34,056 bases of DNA, from positions 1-34,056 of the IMG/VR virus record IMGVR_UViG_3300021083_000537. One strand, given 5' to 3'. Positions within the stretch are counted from its first letter, which is position 1. Each line of letters begins with the position of its first letter. Both the position numbers and the translations under genes were made by a program. This DNA comes from a virus. Shown piece by piece: positions 6,624 to 13,671 of the stretch. The notes beneath the pieces were generated by a model. That model made no database searches, was not told the DNA's origin, and saw nothing but the letters and a program-made list of their open reading frames with translations.

Positions 6624-7214
6624 ATGGTTCCTCGTCGCTCTGCAGGAGGCCTTCTCGGCATCCTGGCTGCCTCCATCCTCGGCCACGCTGCGGCGGACTC
6701 AGACGCCGCCCCACGTGAATCCCAGCCTCCGCGCCGCCAGCCTGACGGCGTGGAGATCTTCCTCGTCGCCAAGGACACCGTCGACGGGGTCGAGTGGACC
6801 TTGCTCTATGCGCCGGTGGCGAAGATATTCTGCGTCCGGCCGGCGGATCAGGCCCTGCATGCCGAGAATTCCCTGGAGATCCCACAGGACCACATGGAGC
6901 AGATCGCCCAGGAGCGCGGCACCTGCATCCCCCGGAAGACGGCCCAGAAGATCAGCAAGGGACTGCTCAAGGCGGACTATCCCGACCTGACGTTCATCCT
7001 GATCAAGGATATGCAGGATAACGCGAGCTATGTCCTGCGGATGCGTGAACTGGTCGCCTGGGCCAAGCCGATGCTGGCCCAGCTGGTGCAACAACTCAAA
7101 GAGGAGCAGGCCAATGAACCCGCGAAAGATGCTCAAACTCCTGCGGCGGATGTCCCGGGAGACCTTCAAGACCGAGCGAAAGATCCGACGCCTCCGGGAG
7201 AAACTGCAGGATAA
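6624..7214 (+). CDS. Probable exported protein with signal peptide
   Basis: 196 residues. The N-terminus MVPRRSAGGLLGILAASILG is positively charged then hydrophobic, and is followed by HAAADS, a plausible signal-peptidase site (A-x-A) near residue 24. The twin arginines lack the full Tat consensus, so Sec export is more likely. The mature part contains beta strands (GVEWTLLYAPVAKIFCVRP) and a helical region (LRMRELVAWAKPMLAQLVQQLKEE) that ends in a Pro/Asp-rich low-complexity tail. That tail overlaps the 44-residue gene at 7114 in another frame. It may act in the periplasm or envelope, perhaps in lysis or entry; no family recognised. Confidence 0.68.
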   Translation: MVPRRSAGGLLGILAASILGHAAADSDAAPRESQPPRRQPDGVEIFLVAKDTVDGVEWTLLYAPVAKIFCVRPADQALHAENSLEIPQDHMEQIAQERGTCIPRKTAQKISKGLLKADYPDLTFILIKDMQDNASYVLRMRELVAWAKPMLAQLVQQLKEEQANEPAKDAQTPAADVPGDLQDRAKDPTPPGETAG

Positions 7215-7248
7215 ACTCCTGCGGATTCAGCAGAAGGCGACGGAGTAG
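7114..7248 (+). CDS. Small very basic helical protein nested in 3' end of previous gene
   Basis: 44 residues beginning MNPRKMLKLLRRMSRETFKT: about one third Arg/Lys, arranged as a single amphipathic helix. The start lies 101 bases inside the upstream gene in a different frame, but it has a strong ribosome site (GAGGAGCAGG) 4-7 bases before the ATG, and it ends 4 bases before the next gene. The upstream protein's tail in this stretch is low-complexity, as expected if the new frame imposed the coding constraint. The MNPR start echoes the NPR-type motifs of the Arg-rich proteins. Nucleic-acid or membrane binding is possible; function unknown. Confidence 0.6.
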   Translation: MNPRKMLKLLRRMSRETFKTERKIRRLREKLQDKLLRIQQKATE

Positions 7249-7252
7249 CCCA

Positions 7253-7651
7253 ATGAAACCGCTGTCCAAGCGCTTGATTCAGGGGGCCCGGTGGATGCTG
7301 GACGAGCTCCAGCATCAGCGCCTGACGGTAGCGCTCAGCCCGGCCGAGCGCGGGCAGGGTAAGATCCGGACGGTGATGGCACCCAATCCCGACTGGTACC
7401 AGCGCTTCTGCACCAGGTACCAGTCCACCCGCCGGCGGAAGAAGTGGGCCTTCGACACCTCGATCAAGCGGGAGAAGACGGTGCGGGCGTTGAAGCATAT
7501 CCTGGCGGGACGGTTCGACACCACCAGGCATGCCTACGCCGGGCCCACCTACATCGAGCGCCTGATCCCGGAGATCCGGGCCTACCTCAAGCGCGGCGAT
7601 GAGGAGCGGCGGGCGCAGCGGGAAGAGCGACTGCGGGGCGTACCATTCTAG
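7253..7651 (+). CDS. Basic protein of unknown function
   Basis: 132 residues, soluble and Arg-rich. The middle reads NPDWYQRFCTRYQSTRRRKKWAFDTSIKRE, and the C-terminus is a charged helix (GDEERRAQREERLRG). The tyrosine, arginine and lysine content and lack of membrane helices suggest nucleic-acid binding, but there is no recognisable domain. It is 4 bases downstream of the small basic gene and upstream of the nuclease-like gene, whose reading frame runs into this gene's end. Position and composition fit a DNA-processing accessory role (inference). Confidence 0.65.
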   Translation: MKPLSKRLIQGARWMLDELQHQRLTVALSPAERGQGKIRTVMAPNPDWYQRFCTRYQSTRRRKKWAFDTSIKREKTVRALKHILAGRFDTTRHAYAGPTYIERLIPEIRAYLKRGDEERRAQREERLRGVPF

Positions 7652-7719
7652 ATAAGCTCACCGTCTCAGCGCCGCGCCAACCAGGCACCCAGCTGCCCAT
7701 CTGGGACTGGGTCGGCAAT

Positions 7720-8286
7720 GTGCAGTTCCATTCGATGGCTCAGACCCGCAATGCCACAGGAGAATTCTGTGAAGAGGCGACGAAGCAGATCCTCGGCGGC
7801 GAGCGCCTGTCCACCCAAGGAACCGCCGATATATGTCCCGACATACGACTGGACGCCAAGCGATACCTCGAGGTCAAGTCAGTGGGCCATAATCGGTGCG
7901 CCCTCGTCTACGAGCACATCTTCGATCGAACCACGCGGTTTGTACGTCGTAATCGCGTGAAGGTGTTCTATGTCTTCTGGCTCCATACGGTCCCAGCAGC
8001 CACATGCCCCAGCCTGTTCGACCTGCGGCGGGCAATGGCCGCATCCATCGATCGCGTCGTCATCGTCCCATTCGCCGCGGTGCACGAGGCGGTCAAGCGG
8101 CTCACCCCACGCAAGATGAACTACCGGGCCCGGGAGCATAACGGGGAGCAGATCGAGATGCTCGGCTGGTCGATCCCGGTCAGGCAGCTGAAGGCATGGA
8201 GCAGCGGGCAGCCGCGGTTGGCATTTGACACAACCGTCTTCGGCTACACGATGGGTGGCTACCCGATCTACGGGGAGGCCCGATGA
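7720..8286 (+). CDS. Putative PD-(D/E)XK-type nuclease
   Basis: 188 residues from a GTG start. GEFCEEATKQILGG (residues 14-27) gives the helix-1 glutamate, DIRLDAKRYLEVKSVG gives an acidic residue (Asp41 or Asp45) and the E51-V-K53 element, the minimal motif set of PD-(D/E)XK endonucleases. The fold generally cuts DNA with metal ions. The start is uncertain: the frame is open upstream through residues resembling a conserved segment (QLPIWDWVGNVQF) to about 7645, where only non-standard starts exist, so the true start may be rare. The stop overlaps the next gene (ATGA). It could be a Holliday junction resolvase-like or restriction-like enzyme, or a non-catalytic member. Confidence 0.6.
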   Translation: MQFHSMAQTRNATGEFCEEATKQILGGERLSTQGTADICPDIRLDAKRYLEVKSVGHNRCALVYEHIFDRTTRFVRRNRVKVFYVFWLHTVPAATCPSLFDLRRAMAASIDRVVIVPFAAVHEAVKRLTPRKMNYRAREHNGEQIEMLGWSIPVRQLKAWSSGQPRLAFDTTVFGYTMGGYPIYGEAR

Positions 8287-8639
8287 CCGACTGCTTCGAC
8301 CAGATGACGCCGGCGCAGAAGAACACCTGCTGCAATGGCTGTGGCGGGAAGGGCGGCAGCCTACGTCCACCGCATTGGTTCGGCCTCGAGGAGGACTGCA
8401 ACTGGCACGATTGGATGTATTACCTGGGCGGCACCAAGGCCGACCGACTCGTCGCCGATCGCGGCCTCCATGATCGCATCCAGCGTCGGGCGGATGGCGT
8501 GCCGCTCTGGAAGCGCTGGTACTACCGGCTGCAGGCCTGGATCTACTACCGCGCGGTGCGTCTCTGCGGCGGGTCCTATTTCTCCTGGCGCGACAAGCCT
8601 CTGGATTGCACGGAAGCGCTGGCAGGTCTCAGCGCATGA
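8283..8639 (+). CDS. Phospholipase A2-like protein
   Basis: 118 residues. The segment EDCNWHDWMYYLGGTKADR (37-55) followed by LVADRGLHDRI resembles the phospholipase A2 active-site helix: the Cys-x-x-His-Asp pattern has catalytic His42 and Asp43, a following Tyr46, and a downstream Asp59 on the next helix that would complete the dyad. Cysteines at 4, 16, 17, 20 and 39 could form disulfides, and the Gly-rich CNGCGGKGG stretch could be the calcium loop. The family hydrolyses the sn-2 ester of phospholipids. No signal peptide is visible. In a phage, membrane breach during entry or release would be its job (compare the parvovirus VP1 PLA2 domain). The His-Asp pair is clear; the enzymatic assignment is inferred. 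Confidence 0.65.
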   Translation: MTDCFDQMTPAQKNTCCNGCGGKGGSLRPPHWFGLEEDCNWHDWMYYLGGTKADRLVADRGLHDRIQRRADGVPLWKRWYYRLQAWIYYRAVRLCGGSYFSWRDKPLDCTEALAGLSA

Positions 8640-8773
8640 TCCCTCCACCTCCGCCCGTGGCCCCGCTCTGGATTCTGACCATCTGGTCGCTCGCGGGTGC
8701 GGCCGGCTTCATGGTGCTTGGCAAGATCGTGGTCGACGGATTCTGGCGCATGCTCCTGGGAGATGATTCATGA
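8636..8773 (+). CDS. Small single-span membrane protein
   Basis: 45 residues. A Pro-rich start (MIPPPPPVAPLW) leads into a hydrophobic helix WILTIWSLAGAAGFMVLG, then a short amphipathic end. ATGA overlaps occur at both ends (8636-8639 with the PLA2-like gene, 8770-8773 with the next), so it is translated in a coupled chain. Size and topology suit a holin-like or virion membrane peptide, but neither can be claimed from sequence. Confidence 0.65.
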   Translation: MIPPPPPVAPLWILTIWSLAGAAGFMVLGKIVVDGFWRMLLGDDS

Positions 8774-8916
8774 CGGCCGAGCAGCTCTACTACTGGACCG
8801 GGATCGTCTCCAACGTCCTGACCATCCTGACCTGCGTCTACACCATCTGGACCCTGCGCACCTGGGTGCACGGGGCGATCACCAAGGCCCTCAGCGACGT
8901 GAAGAAGATTCTCTAA
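8770..8916 (+). CDS. Small single-span membrane protein
   Basis: 48 residues. A short polar start (MTAEQLYYWTG) is followed by a transmembrane helix IVSNVLTILTCVYTIWTLRTW and a Lys-containing cytoplasmic-type tail (ALSDVKKIL). It overlaps the preceding gene by ATGA. Two tiny membrane proteins directly after a PLA2-like gene suggest a shared membrane function such as lysis or virion membrane insertion. Not recognised at family level. Confidence 0.65.
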   Translation: MTAEQLYYWTGIVSNVLTILTCVYTIWTLRTWVHGAITKALSDVKKIL

Positions 8917-8931
8917 CCCAAGGAACCGCCA

Positions 8932-9207
8932 ATGGCCCGCGCCTCATCCCTCACGACCTCCATCCTGCTCACCGCGATCCGCACCGCGGTCAAGAAGCAG
9001 AAGACCAACCCCTACCAGCTCGCCAAGGCGAGCGGCATTCCCCTGACCACCGTCCAGCGCCTGCTGACGATCAAGCTCAACGTGCCGCTGCGCAACGTGG
9101 AGATGCTGGCCAAGGCGCTCGGGCTGATGATCCGGCTCGTGCCCAACGGCAAGAGCATCGTCCTCCCGGGCACGGGCCGGAAGCACGGGAAGAAGAAAGC
9201 GGCCTGA
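8932..9207 (+). CDS. XRE-family helix-turn-helix protein
   Basis: 91 residues. NPYQLAKASGIPLTTVQRLLTIKLNVPLRNVEMLAKALG is a textbook XRE HTH: helix 2 YQLAKASGI, recognition helix PLTTVQRLL, and the closing LRNVEMLAKALGL helix. A short strand and Lys-rich tail (GRKHGKKKAA) follow. It probably regulates phage genes by binding operators; no obvious palindrome lies next to it. The AAGGAAC sequence before the ATG is a fair ribosome site. Adjacent to the coat-like gene 9210, it might instead be a DNA-binding component made with structural genes. Confidence 0.85.
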   Translation: MARASSLTTSILLTAIRTAVKKQKTNPYQLAKASGIPLTTVQRLLTIKLNVPLRNVEMLAKALGLMIRLVPNGKSIVLPGTGRKHGKKKAA

Positions 9208-9209
9208 CC

Positions 9210-9995
9210 ATGCCTGTTCACCGCTCCTCATCGTCAGGATATCGACCGCCCGAGGACCCCTTTCCCCTGACGTTGAGGCCCACCATGCCTGCACCCATCC
9301 ACCCGTCCGAGACCATCACCACGCTCGAACCCAAGCAGCAGGGGGCGTTCCCGGATCCAGTGCGGTTCCCGCCGCCGAAGGGAACGACCGGATCATGCGG
9401 GTGCCTCCTCACCGATTGGAATGTGGGAGGCCTTGACCCTAGTGGATACGGCCATCCCGGCACGCTGCTCGAGACGATCTGGCAGCCACTCTGGGACACC
9501 GTGTCGGCGCCCGGCGGCCACAAGACCATGCACTTCTTCTCCGGGGACCGGGAGGATGACATCCTCTACGGTGAGCGGGATCATATGGGGTACCAGAAGT
9601 CGATGCGCGCCGATAACGGGCGCAGTTTCCCTCGCTCGATCGGCTCCTTGTTTTGGCCGAAGAAGTTCACCATGTGGGAGCTCGAGTTGCAGTTCGGCGA
9701 CCTCAGTGGCAACGGGTACGGATCCTGTCTCCCCGGTAGGCTCGGGCTGCTCGATACCATCGAAGGAGACTTTGCCCGGATCACCATGCAGATCGGGGAG
9801 AAGCGTCATCTCGATCTTCCACTCGCATCGTTCTTCAAGGCCCGGGAAGACAACTACCGCGCCGCACTCTGCACCCCGCTCTTCCTCCCCTCGGCGCAGA
9901 ATTTCGGTATCGCCTTGACCTGGCCGCGAGAATCCCGGGCCCGGTGCACTATCCGCTGCGTTCTCAACGGCTATCTCCACCGCGAAATTCCCTGA
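9210..9995 (+). CDS. Coat-like protein, WPK(K/R)F...REI(P/Q) family, member A
   Basis: 261 residues. The C-terminal 120 residues share ordered motifs with the products of 23651-24553 and 25769-26344: FWPKKF near residue 150, IGEKRHLDLPL, LPSAQNF and a final strand ending NGYLHREIP. The N-terminal 100 residues are distinct and contain a Cys pair (GSCGC) and aromatic loops. No membrane helix. The repeated strand pattern and conserved terminal strand suggest a jelly-roll-like coat protein, and three paralogues in one genome suggest alternative capsomers or penton/vertex proteins. Unproven and not matched to a known family. The start at 9210 lies 2 bases after the XRE gene. Confidence 0.7.
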   Translation: MPVHRSSSSGYRPPEDPFPLTLRPTMPAPIHPSETITTLEPKQQGAFPDPVRFPPPKGTTGSCGCLLTDWNVGGLDPSGYGHPGTLLETIWQPLWDTVSAPGGHKTMHFFSGDREDDILYGERDHMGYQKSMRADNGRSFPRSIGSLFWPKKFTMWELELQFGDLSGNGYGSCLPGRLGLLDTIEGDFARITMQIGEKRHLDLPLASFFKAREDNYRAALCTPLFLPSAQNFGIALTWPRESRARCTIRCVLNGYLHREIP

Positions 9996-10003
9996 GCCTG
10001 ACC

Positions 10004-10354
10004 ATGCCCCTCTACCACCTCCTCGCTCAGCCCCTGCCCAAGCTCACTCCCGACGGGAAGCGCGTCTGGGTCTGCATCTGCGGCCAGAAGGTCGCCCTGC
10101 CGAACGTCCAGCCGGCGAGCCAGGTGATCCAGACCTCGAACAACCGGGTGGAGGTCATGGAGTGCCCGGCGTGCTACAACGCCACGGATGAGAAGGAGGA
10201 AGAGGCCGCGCCGGTCAGCGAGACCGACGGGGAGCTCAAGCCGACCTTCGATCAGGACATCGGCGAGGCCACTGATGACCAGGAGGCACCTGACGAGACC
10301 ACCGGCGACGGTGAGGTGCTCAAGGAAGAAAAGGTCGATTTCCCGGATACCTGA
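10004..10354 (+). CDS. Zinc-ribbon-like protein with acidic tail
   Basis: 116 residues. Cys24-x-Cys26 (VCICGQK) and Cys54-x2-Cys57 (ECPACYN) form a probable zinc ribbon in the first 60 residues. The last 55 residues are a very acidic, unstructured tail (EEEAAP, DDQEAPDETTGDGE). An acidic tail on a small zinc domain often means DNA mimicry, polymerase contact or protein docking. The next gene is also a Cys-pair protein (DUF6527), so the two may act together. No family named. Confidence 0.7.
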   Translation: MPLYHLLAQPLPKLTPDGKRVWVCICGQKVALPNVQPASQVIQTSNNRVEVMECPACYNATDEKEEEAAPVSETDGELKPTFDQDIGEATDDQEAPDETTGDGEVLKEEKVDFPDT

Positions 10355-10372
10355 GATAGAGTCGCCCGCATC

Positions 10373-10735
10373 ATGGCGACTCTCCTCTATGAGAAACACT
10401 ACGTCGGTACCGATGAGAACGTACCCACGGGTGAAGAGACCCTCTATTTCTGGTGCCCTGGCTGTAGAGGCGGTCATATGTACCGCATCAAGCGCAAGGA
10501 CGGGGATACTCAGCAGCCCTTGTGGACCTGGAATGGCAGCAAGGAGAAGCCGACCTTCACCCCGTCGCTGCTGTATTACGAGACCGATCCGGTAACGGAG
10601 AAGCGCAAGTCGATCTGCCATATCTACGTCACGGGCGGAATGATCCAGTTCCTCGCGGATTGTCAGCATCACCTCGCTGGGAAAACGGTGCCCATGGTCG
10701 ATCTGGATCTCCCTCTCAGTGAGCGGGAACGATAG
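10373..10735 (+). CDS. DUF6527-family protein
   Basis: 120 residues with the family pattern: a paired-Cys start (FWCPGCRGGH, Cys28 and Cys31), WTWNGSKEKPTFTPSLLYY, CHIYVTGGMIQFLADCQH with Cys82 and Cys97, and HLAGKTVPMVDLDLP. This matches the DUF6527 proteins common in phage genomes; four cysteines probably bind zinc. The biochemical role of the family is unknown, and structural or host-interaction roles have not been settled. Length is typical. Confidence 0.8.
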   Translation: MATLLYEKHYVGTDENVPTGEETLYFWCPGCRGGHMYRIKRKDGDTQQPLWTWNGSKEKPTFTPSLLYYETDPVTEKRKSICHIYVTGGMIQFLADCQHHLAGKTVPMVDLDLPLSERER

Positions 10736-10786
10736 GCAGTACCGCTACGGCTTGCCTTTCATTCCGCGCCATCCATACTGCGGTCC

Positions 10787-11284
10787 ATGGGTTACACCCG
10801 CACCCCGGCGCACTACACGGCCAGTGCTGCCTATCACGGCGGCGATCCGATCTGGATTCGGCCCGCCAACCTCGATCTCCGTCGCGTGACTCCGCCTGCA
10901 GGCGCGCCCTTGGGCGACGAGCTCGCGGACGACTTCTCCTGGGTCGCCGAGATCCCCGCGCTCATCCAGACCGCCGGCACGATCGGCACCACCGCGGTCA
11001 GCTTGCGCGAGCAGCAGATCCAGAACCAGCGTCAGGACACGGCCCAGTCCCAGCAGACCGCCGCCTTGAACGCCCAGACCGCCGCCTTGGAGCAGGCCCA
11101 GGCCGCGAATGCGGCTGCCGCTGATCCCTCCTCCCCGGCGGCAGCTGCGGGCAATCTTCCCCCTGGCATGGCCCCGGCGCCCCGTGGCGGCAAGAAATCC
11201 GCCATGAGCGTCCCCCTGATCATCGGTGGCAGTGTCATTGCCCTCGCCTTGGTGGTCGCACTCGTCAAGCTCCGCCGAGGCTGA
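10787..11284 (+). CDS. C-tail-anchored protein with Gln/Ala coiled linker
   Basis: 165 residues. A structured N-terminal part (IWIRPANLDLRRVTPPAG) leads to a long helical Gln/Ala-rich stretch (residues ~75-110, EQQIQNQRQDTAQSQQTAAL), a Pro/Ala linker, and a C-terminal membrane helix VPLIIGGSVIALALVVALVKL ending in RRG. This is the first of seven C-terminal-anchor plus basic-tail proteins in the rightward block. The positive residues after the helix point to a cytoplasmic or virion-interior end. Its stop lies 1 base before the next ATG. Structural membrane component of a particle is the inferred role. Confidence 0.75.
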   Translation: MGYTRTPAHYTASAAYHGGDPIWIRPANLDLRRVTPPAGAPLGDELADDFSWVAEIPALIQTAGTIGTTAVSLREQQIQNQRQDTAQSQQTAALNAQTAALEQAQAANAAAADPSSPAAAAGNLPPGMAPAPRGGKKSAMSVPLIIGGSVIALALVVALVKLRRG

Positions 11285-11285
11285 G

Positions 11286-12476
11286 ATGCCCCGGTACTAC
11301 CAACCGAGCCTCGGAATTCTCGAGACCGCACGCTTCCAGCACATGCGCCGGCAGGCACGCGGGCAATCCGGGCTTGGTGATGCGCCTGTGGCCTACGTAC
11401 CCTCTGCCGCGGTACAGGCCGCGATCAACCCGGGAATCCCGAACCAGGGCCCTACCCTGACCCAGACCGCAGCGGTCACCGCGACCATGAAGGCGGCGAT
11501 CATCACTGCCTCGGTCGAGGTATCCCTGGCCCAGACCGTGACCTCCGCTGCCGTTGACGCGGTCATCAGCGCCGCCACCACCGCAGCTGCAGGCGGTGCT
11601 GCCGCGGTCGCAGCGGCCGGTACCACCGCAGCTGCAGCTGCCCTGTCCGCCGGCAGCGTCATCCCGATCGTCGGCTGGGTCTTCGACGTCCTGGTGATCA
11701 TCGGGGAGGCCATCGCCAGCGAATCGGCCAAGCGTCAGATCCGCTTCGTGATCCAGGAGACCAAGGATCACATCAACGCCTACGCACAGCAGATCCAAGC
11801 CCAGATCTCCAGCGAGCAGCAGGCGATCGGCGAGCAGCTCTACCCGCAAGGCCAGGCGCTGGCCGCATCCAACCAGGCGCTCGGTGGTCTGGACGGCCTT
11901 CCGGACTGGGCCCGCCAGCTGGTCTCCAAGTTCCAGGTCGAGTCGATCAAGCAGGTCGGTGACCTCCTCGCCGAGACCGGAATCATCGGCGCCACCCTGG
12001 TCGGCGATAAGCGCGGCGAAGCCCTGGCCAAGAAAAAGAAAAAGCAGTTCGACGACAACTCGGATCGCGTCCAGGCCATGTTCTCCGGCAAGCTCAAGAA
12101 TCCCTACCGGATGTTCGCCGACGGGATCGACGACATTGGTCGCACCCTGGGCGGCATGCAGGGGGTGCACGTGGTGAACCAGAAGTGCCAGCAGCTCGAG
12201 GCGGCGGCGAAAGCCGACCTGGACAACTGGAAGACCCAGACCGAGGCCACGCTCAACAGCGCCGACTACCAGCAGGCCGTGGTGACCAACATCGCCAAGG
12301 CTTTGCGCGGCGACCCTGCATTCGTCGCCACCGCGACCCAGTATGTCGCCAACAACAAGATGATGGTCGCCTACTTCGACGGACTCGACGGGACCGCCAC
12401 CAAGGCGACCGGTGCCGGAGCCCTGGTCGCCACGCTCGGCAGCGTCGCAGCCGCCCTCTGGTTGTTTAGGCGTTGA
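11286..12476 (+). CDS. Ala/Gly-rich membrane protein, C-terminal anchor
   Basis: 396 residues from ATG 11286. Residues ~60-145 form a very Ala/Gly/Thr-rich, weakly hydrophobic segment (TTAAAGGAAAVAAAG...) ending in a stronger helix SVIPIVGWVFDVLVIIGEAI. The middle is long, charged and helical (FVIQETKDHINAYAQQIQAQ; KKKKKQFDDNSDRV). The last 22 residues (ALVATLGSVAAALWLFRR) are a terminal membrane helix with basic tail. A Gly/Ala zipper-like hydrophobic segment within a large helical protein resembles membrane-perforating or scaffold proteins, but no homologous family is recognised. Two anchors make it an integral membrane protein of the virion or host. Confidence 0.75.
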   Translation: MPRYYQPSLGILETARFQHMRRQARGQSGLGDAPVAYVPSAAVQAAINPGIPNQGPTLTQTAAVTATMKAAIITASVEVSLAQTVTSAAVDAVISAATTAAAGGAAAVAAAGTTAAAAALSAGSVIPIVGWVFDVLVIIGEAIASESAKRQIRFVIQETKDHINAYAQQIQAQISSEQQAIGEQLYPQGQALAASNQALGGLDGLPDWARQLVSKFQVESIKQVGDLLAETGIIGATLVGDKRGEALAKKKKKQFDDNSDRVQAMFSGKLKNPYRMFADGIDDIGRTLGGMQGVHVVNQKCQQLEAAAKADLDNWKTQTEATLNSADYQQAVVTNIAKALRGDPAFVATATQYVANNKMMVAYFDGLDGTATKATGAGALVATLGSVAAALWLFRR

Positions 12477-12552
12477 AATCTCGTCCTACCCCTCTATCCT
12501 CACGTCATCCGCTCTTTCTAGAGCCGCTCCCCTCCTACCTAGGAATGCCCCC

Positions 12553-13212
12553 ATGGCCGGTTACCCCTCGATCAACGCTCCTGGTCCCCGCTCCCTTGCG
12601 ATCCCGGGCCCGAAGAGCCTGAAGATCCCGCTCGGGCGCCGCCTCGACGCCAAGATGGCGAAGAACCTCATGTCGTCCCGGCCGAAGCGCATCCCGCGCG
12701 ACAACGGTGGCGGGGGGTTCTTCCCGGGCATGGGTGAGGAGATGGACGAGACCGAGGTCCAGGTCGGCTACTCCGATCTCGGCCGGTGGTATGGTCCGAA
12801 CCAGCGCCGTCCGGCGTCCACCAGCATGGCGCACCTCAACCGGCTCGCCGGCCTGGGCGACACCGCGACCGCCGGCTCGGGCACCCCCGGCGCCGCGACC
12901 GCGGCTCCCGCCCCGATCATCAAGAAGGTCCCCAACACCCCGCGCCACCTGGTGACCCAAGGCACCCCGACCGCGGTGTCCTCGGTCTCCGGCCTCGGCG
13001 CAGCCCTCCACGCCGTCAAGGGCCACGGCAAGCACGCCACGATCCAGCGCCATGCCGCGATCAAGGTGCACAAGCTCGCCCCGGCGCACGATGGGTTCAT
13101 GCCCGGCTTCGGTGCCTTCGACATGGCATCCCTGACCAGCCCCAAGGTGCTGATCGGCGGCGCGCTCGCCTTCGGCGCCTGGTTCTTCCTGCTCCGCAAG
13201 AAGCGCCGCTAA
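12553..13212 (+). CDS. C-tail-anchored protein with GFMPGFGA motif
   Basis: 219 residues. The N-terminus is basic and Pro-rich. Two related motifs occur: GGGGFFPGMGEEMD around residues 52-65 and HDGFMPGFGAFDM around 179-191. The second lies just before the membrane helix VLIGGALAFGAWFFLL, which ends RKKRR. The GFMPGFGA motif recurs in 17202-20498 and as GFMPGM in 20501 and 21401. It could be a processing or assembly site near the membrane. A weak ribosome site (GGAATG) precedes the ATG at 12553. Confidence 0.78.
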   Translation: MAGYPSINAPGPRSLAIPGPKSLKIPLGRRLDAKMAKNLMSSRPKRIPRDNGGGGFFPGMGEEMDETEVQVGYSDLGRWYGPNQRRPASTSMAHLNRLAGLGDTATAGSGTPGAATAAPAPIIKKVPNTPRHLVTQGTPTAVSSVSGLGAALHAVKGHGKHATIQRHAAIKVHKLAPAHDGFMPGFGAFDMASLTSPKVLIGGALAFGAWFFLLRKKRR

Positions 13213-13221
13213 GTCTGAGCC

Positions 13222-13671
13222 ATGGGCTGGCTCACCCCTGAGATCACCGCCCCCGTCACCCTGAAGCTCACCGCTGATGACGTGCGACGCGAGGCGTTTG
13301 GACGCATTCTCTCCCTGACCGGGGCGGCAGTCGGATTGATTGGTGGTGGACTGATCCTCGCCGCCAATCCCGCGCTCAAGGGCGCGGTAGCCGCCGGTCA
13401 GGGTCAGACCATCACCCTCAGCGTTGCCGACGCCAAGAAGAGCGCCCTGGGCAAGTCCTTGGCCCTCATCGGTACTGGCATCGGTGTGGCAGGCTCCCTG
13501 CTGGTGATGAGCTCGAACCCGAAGTCCAAGGCCAAATTCGCGTCCGCCTATGACGCCCTGCCCGCCGGACTCAAGACCCACAAGAACGTGCTGATGGCCC
13601 TCGGTGGTGCCGCCGTGGTCGGCGGGATCGCCTACATGCTCAAACTCCAGAACTCGCAGTACGCCACATGA
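13222..13671 (+). CDS. Membrane protein with two to three Gly/Ala-rich helices
   Basis: 149 residues. A short N-terminal strand region (ITAPVTLKLTADDVRREAFG) precedes helix ILSLTGAAVGLIGGGLILAA, then LALIGTGIGVAGSLLVMSS and a third VLMALGGAAVVGGIAYML, ending LQNSQYAT. All helices are Gly/Ala-rich, and NPALKG and SNPKSKAK loops echo the NP motifs of the block. The stop overlaps the GP88-like start (ATGA). Probably an integral membrane protein of the particle or of the host envelope; no family recognised. Confidence 0.72.
   Translation: MGWLTPEITAPVTLKLTADDVRREAFGRILSLTGAAVGLIGGGLILAANPALKGAVAAGQGQTITLSVADAKKSALGKSLALIGTGIGVAGSLLVMSSNPKSKAKFASAYDALPAGLKTHKNVLMALGGAAVVGGIAYMLKLQNSQYAT

Noticed and set aside
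8636-8916. Holin/antiholin pair
   Set aside because: Two small single-span membrane proteins fit the size, but no holin family signature or adjacent endolysin could be seen.
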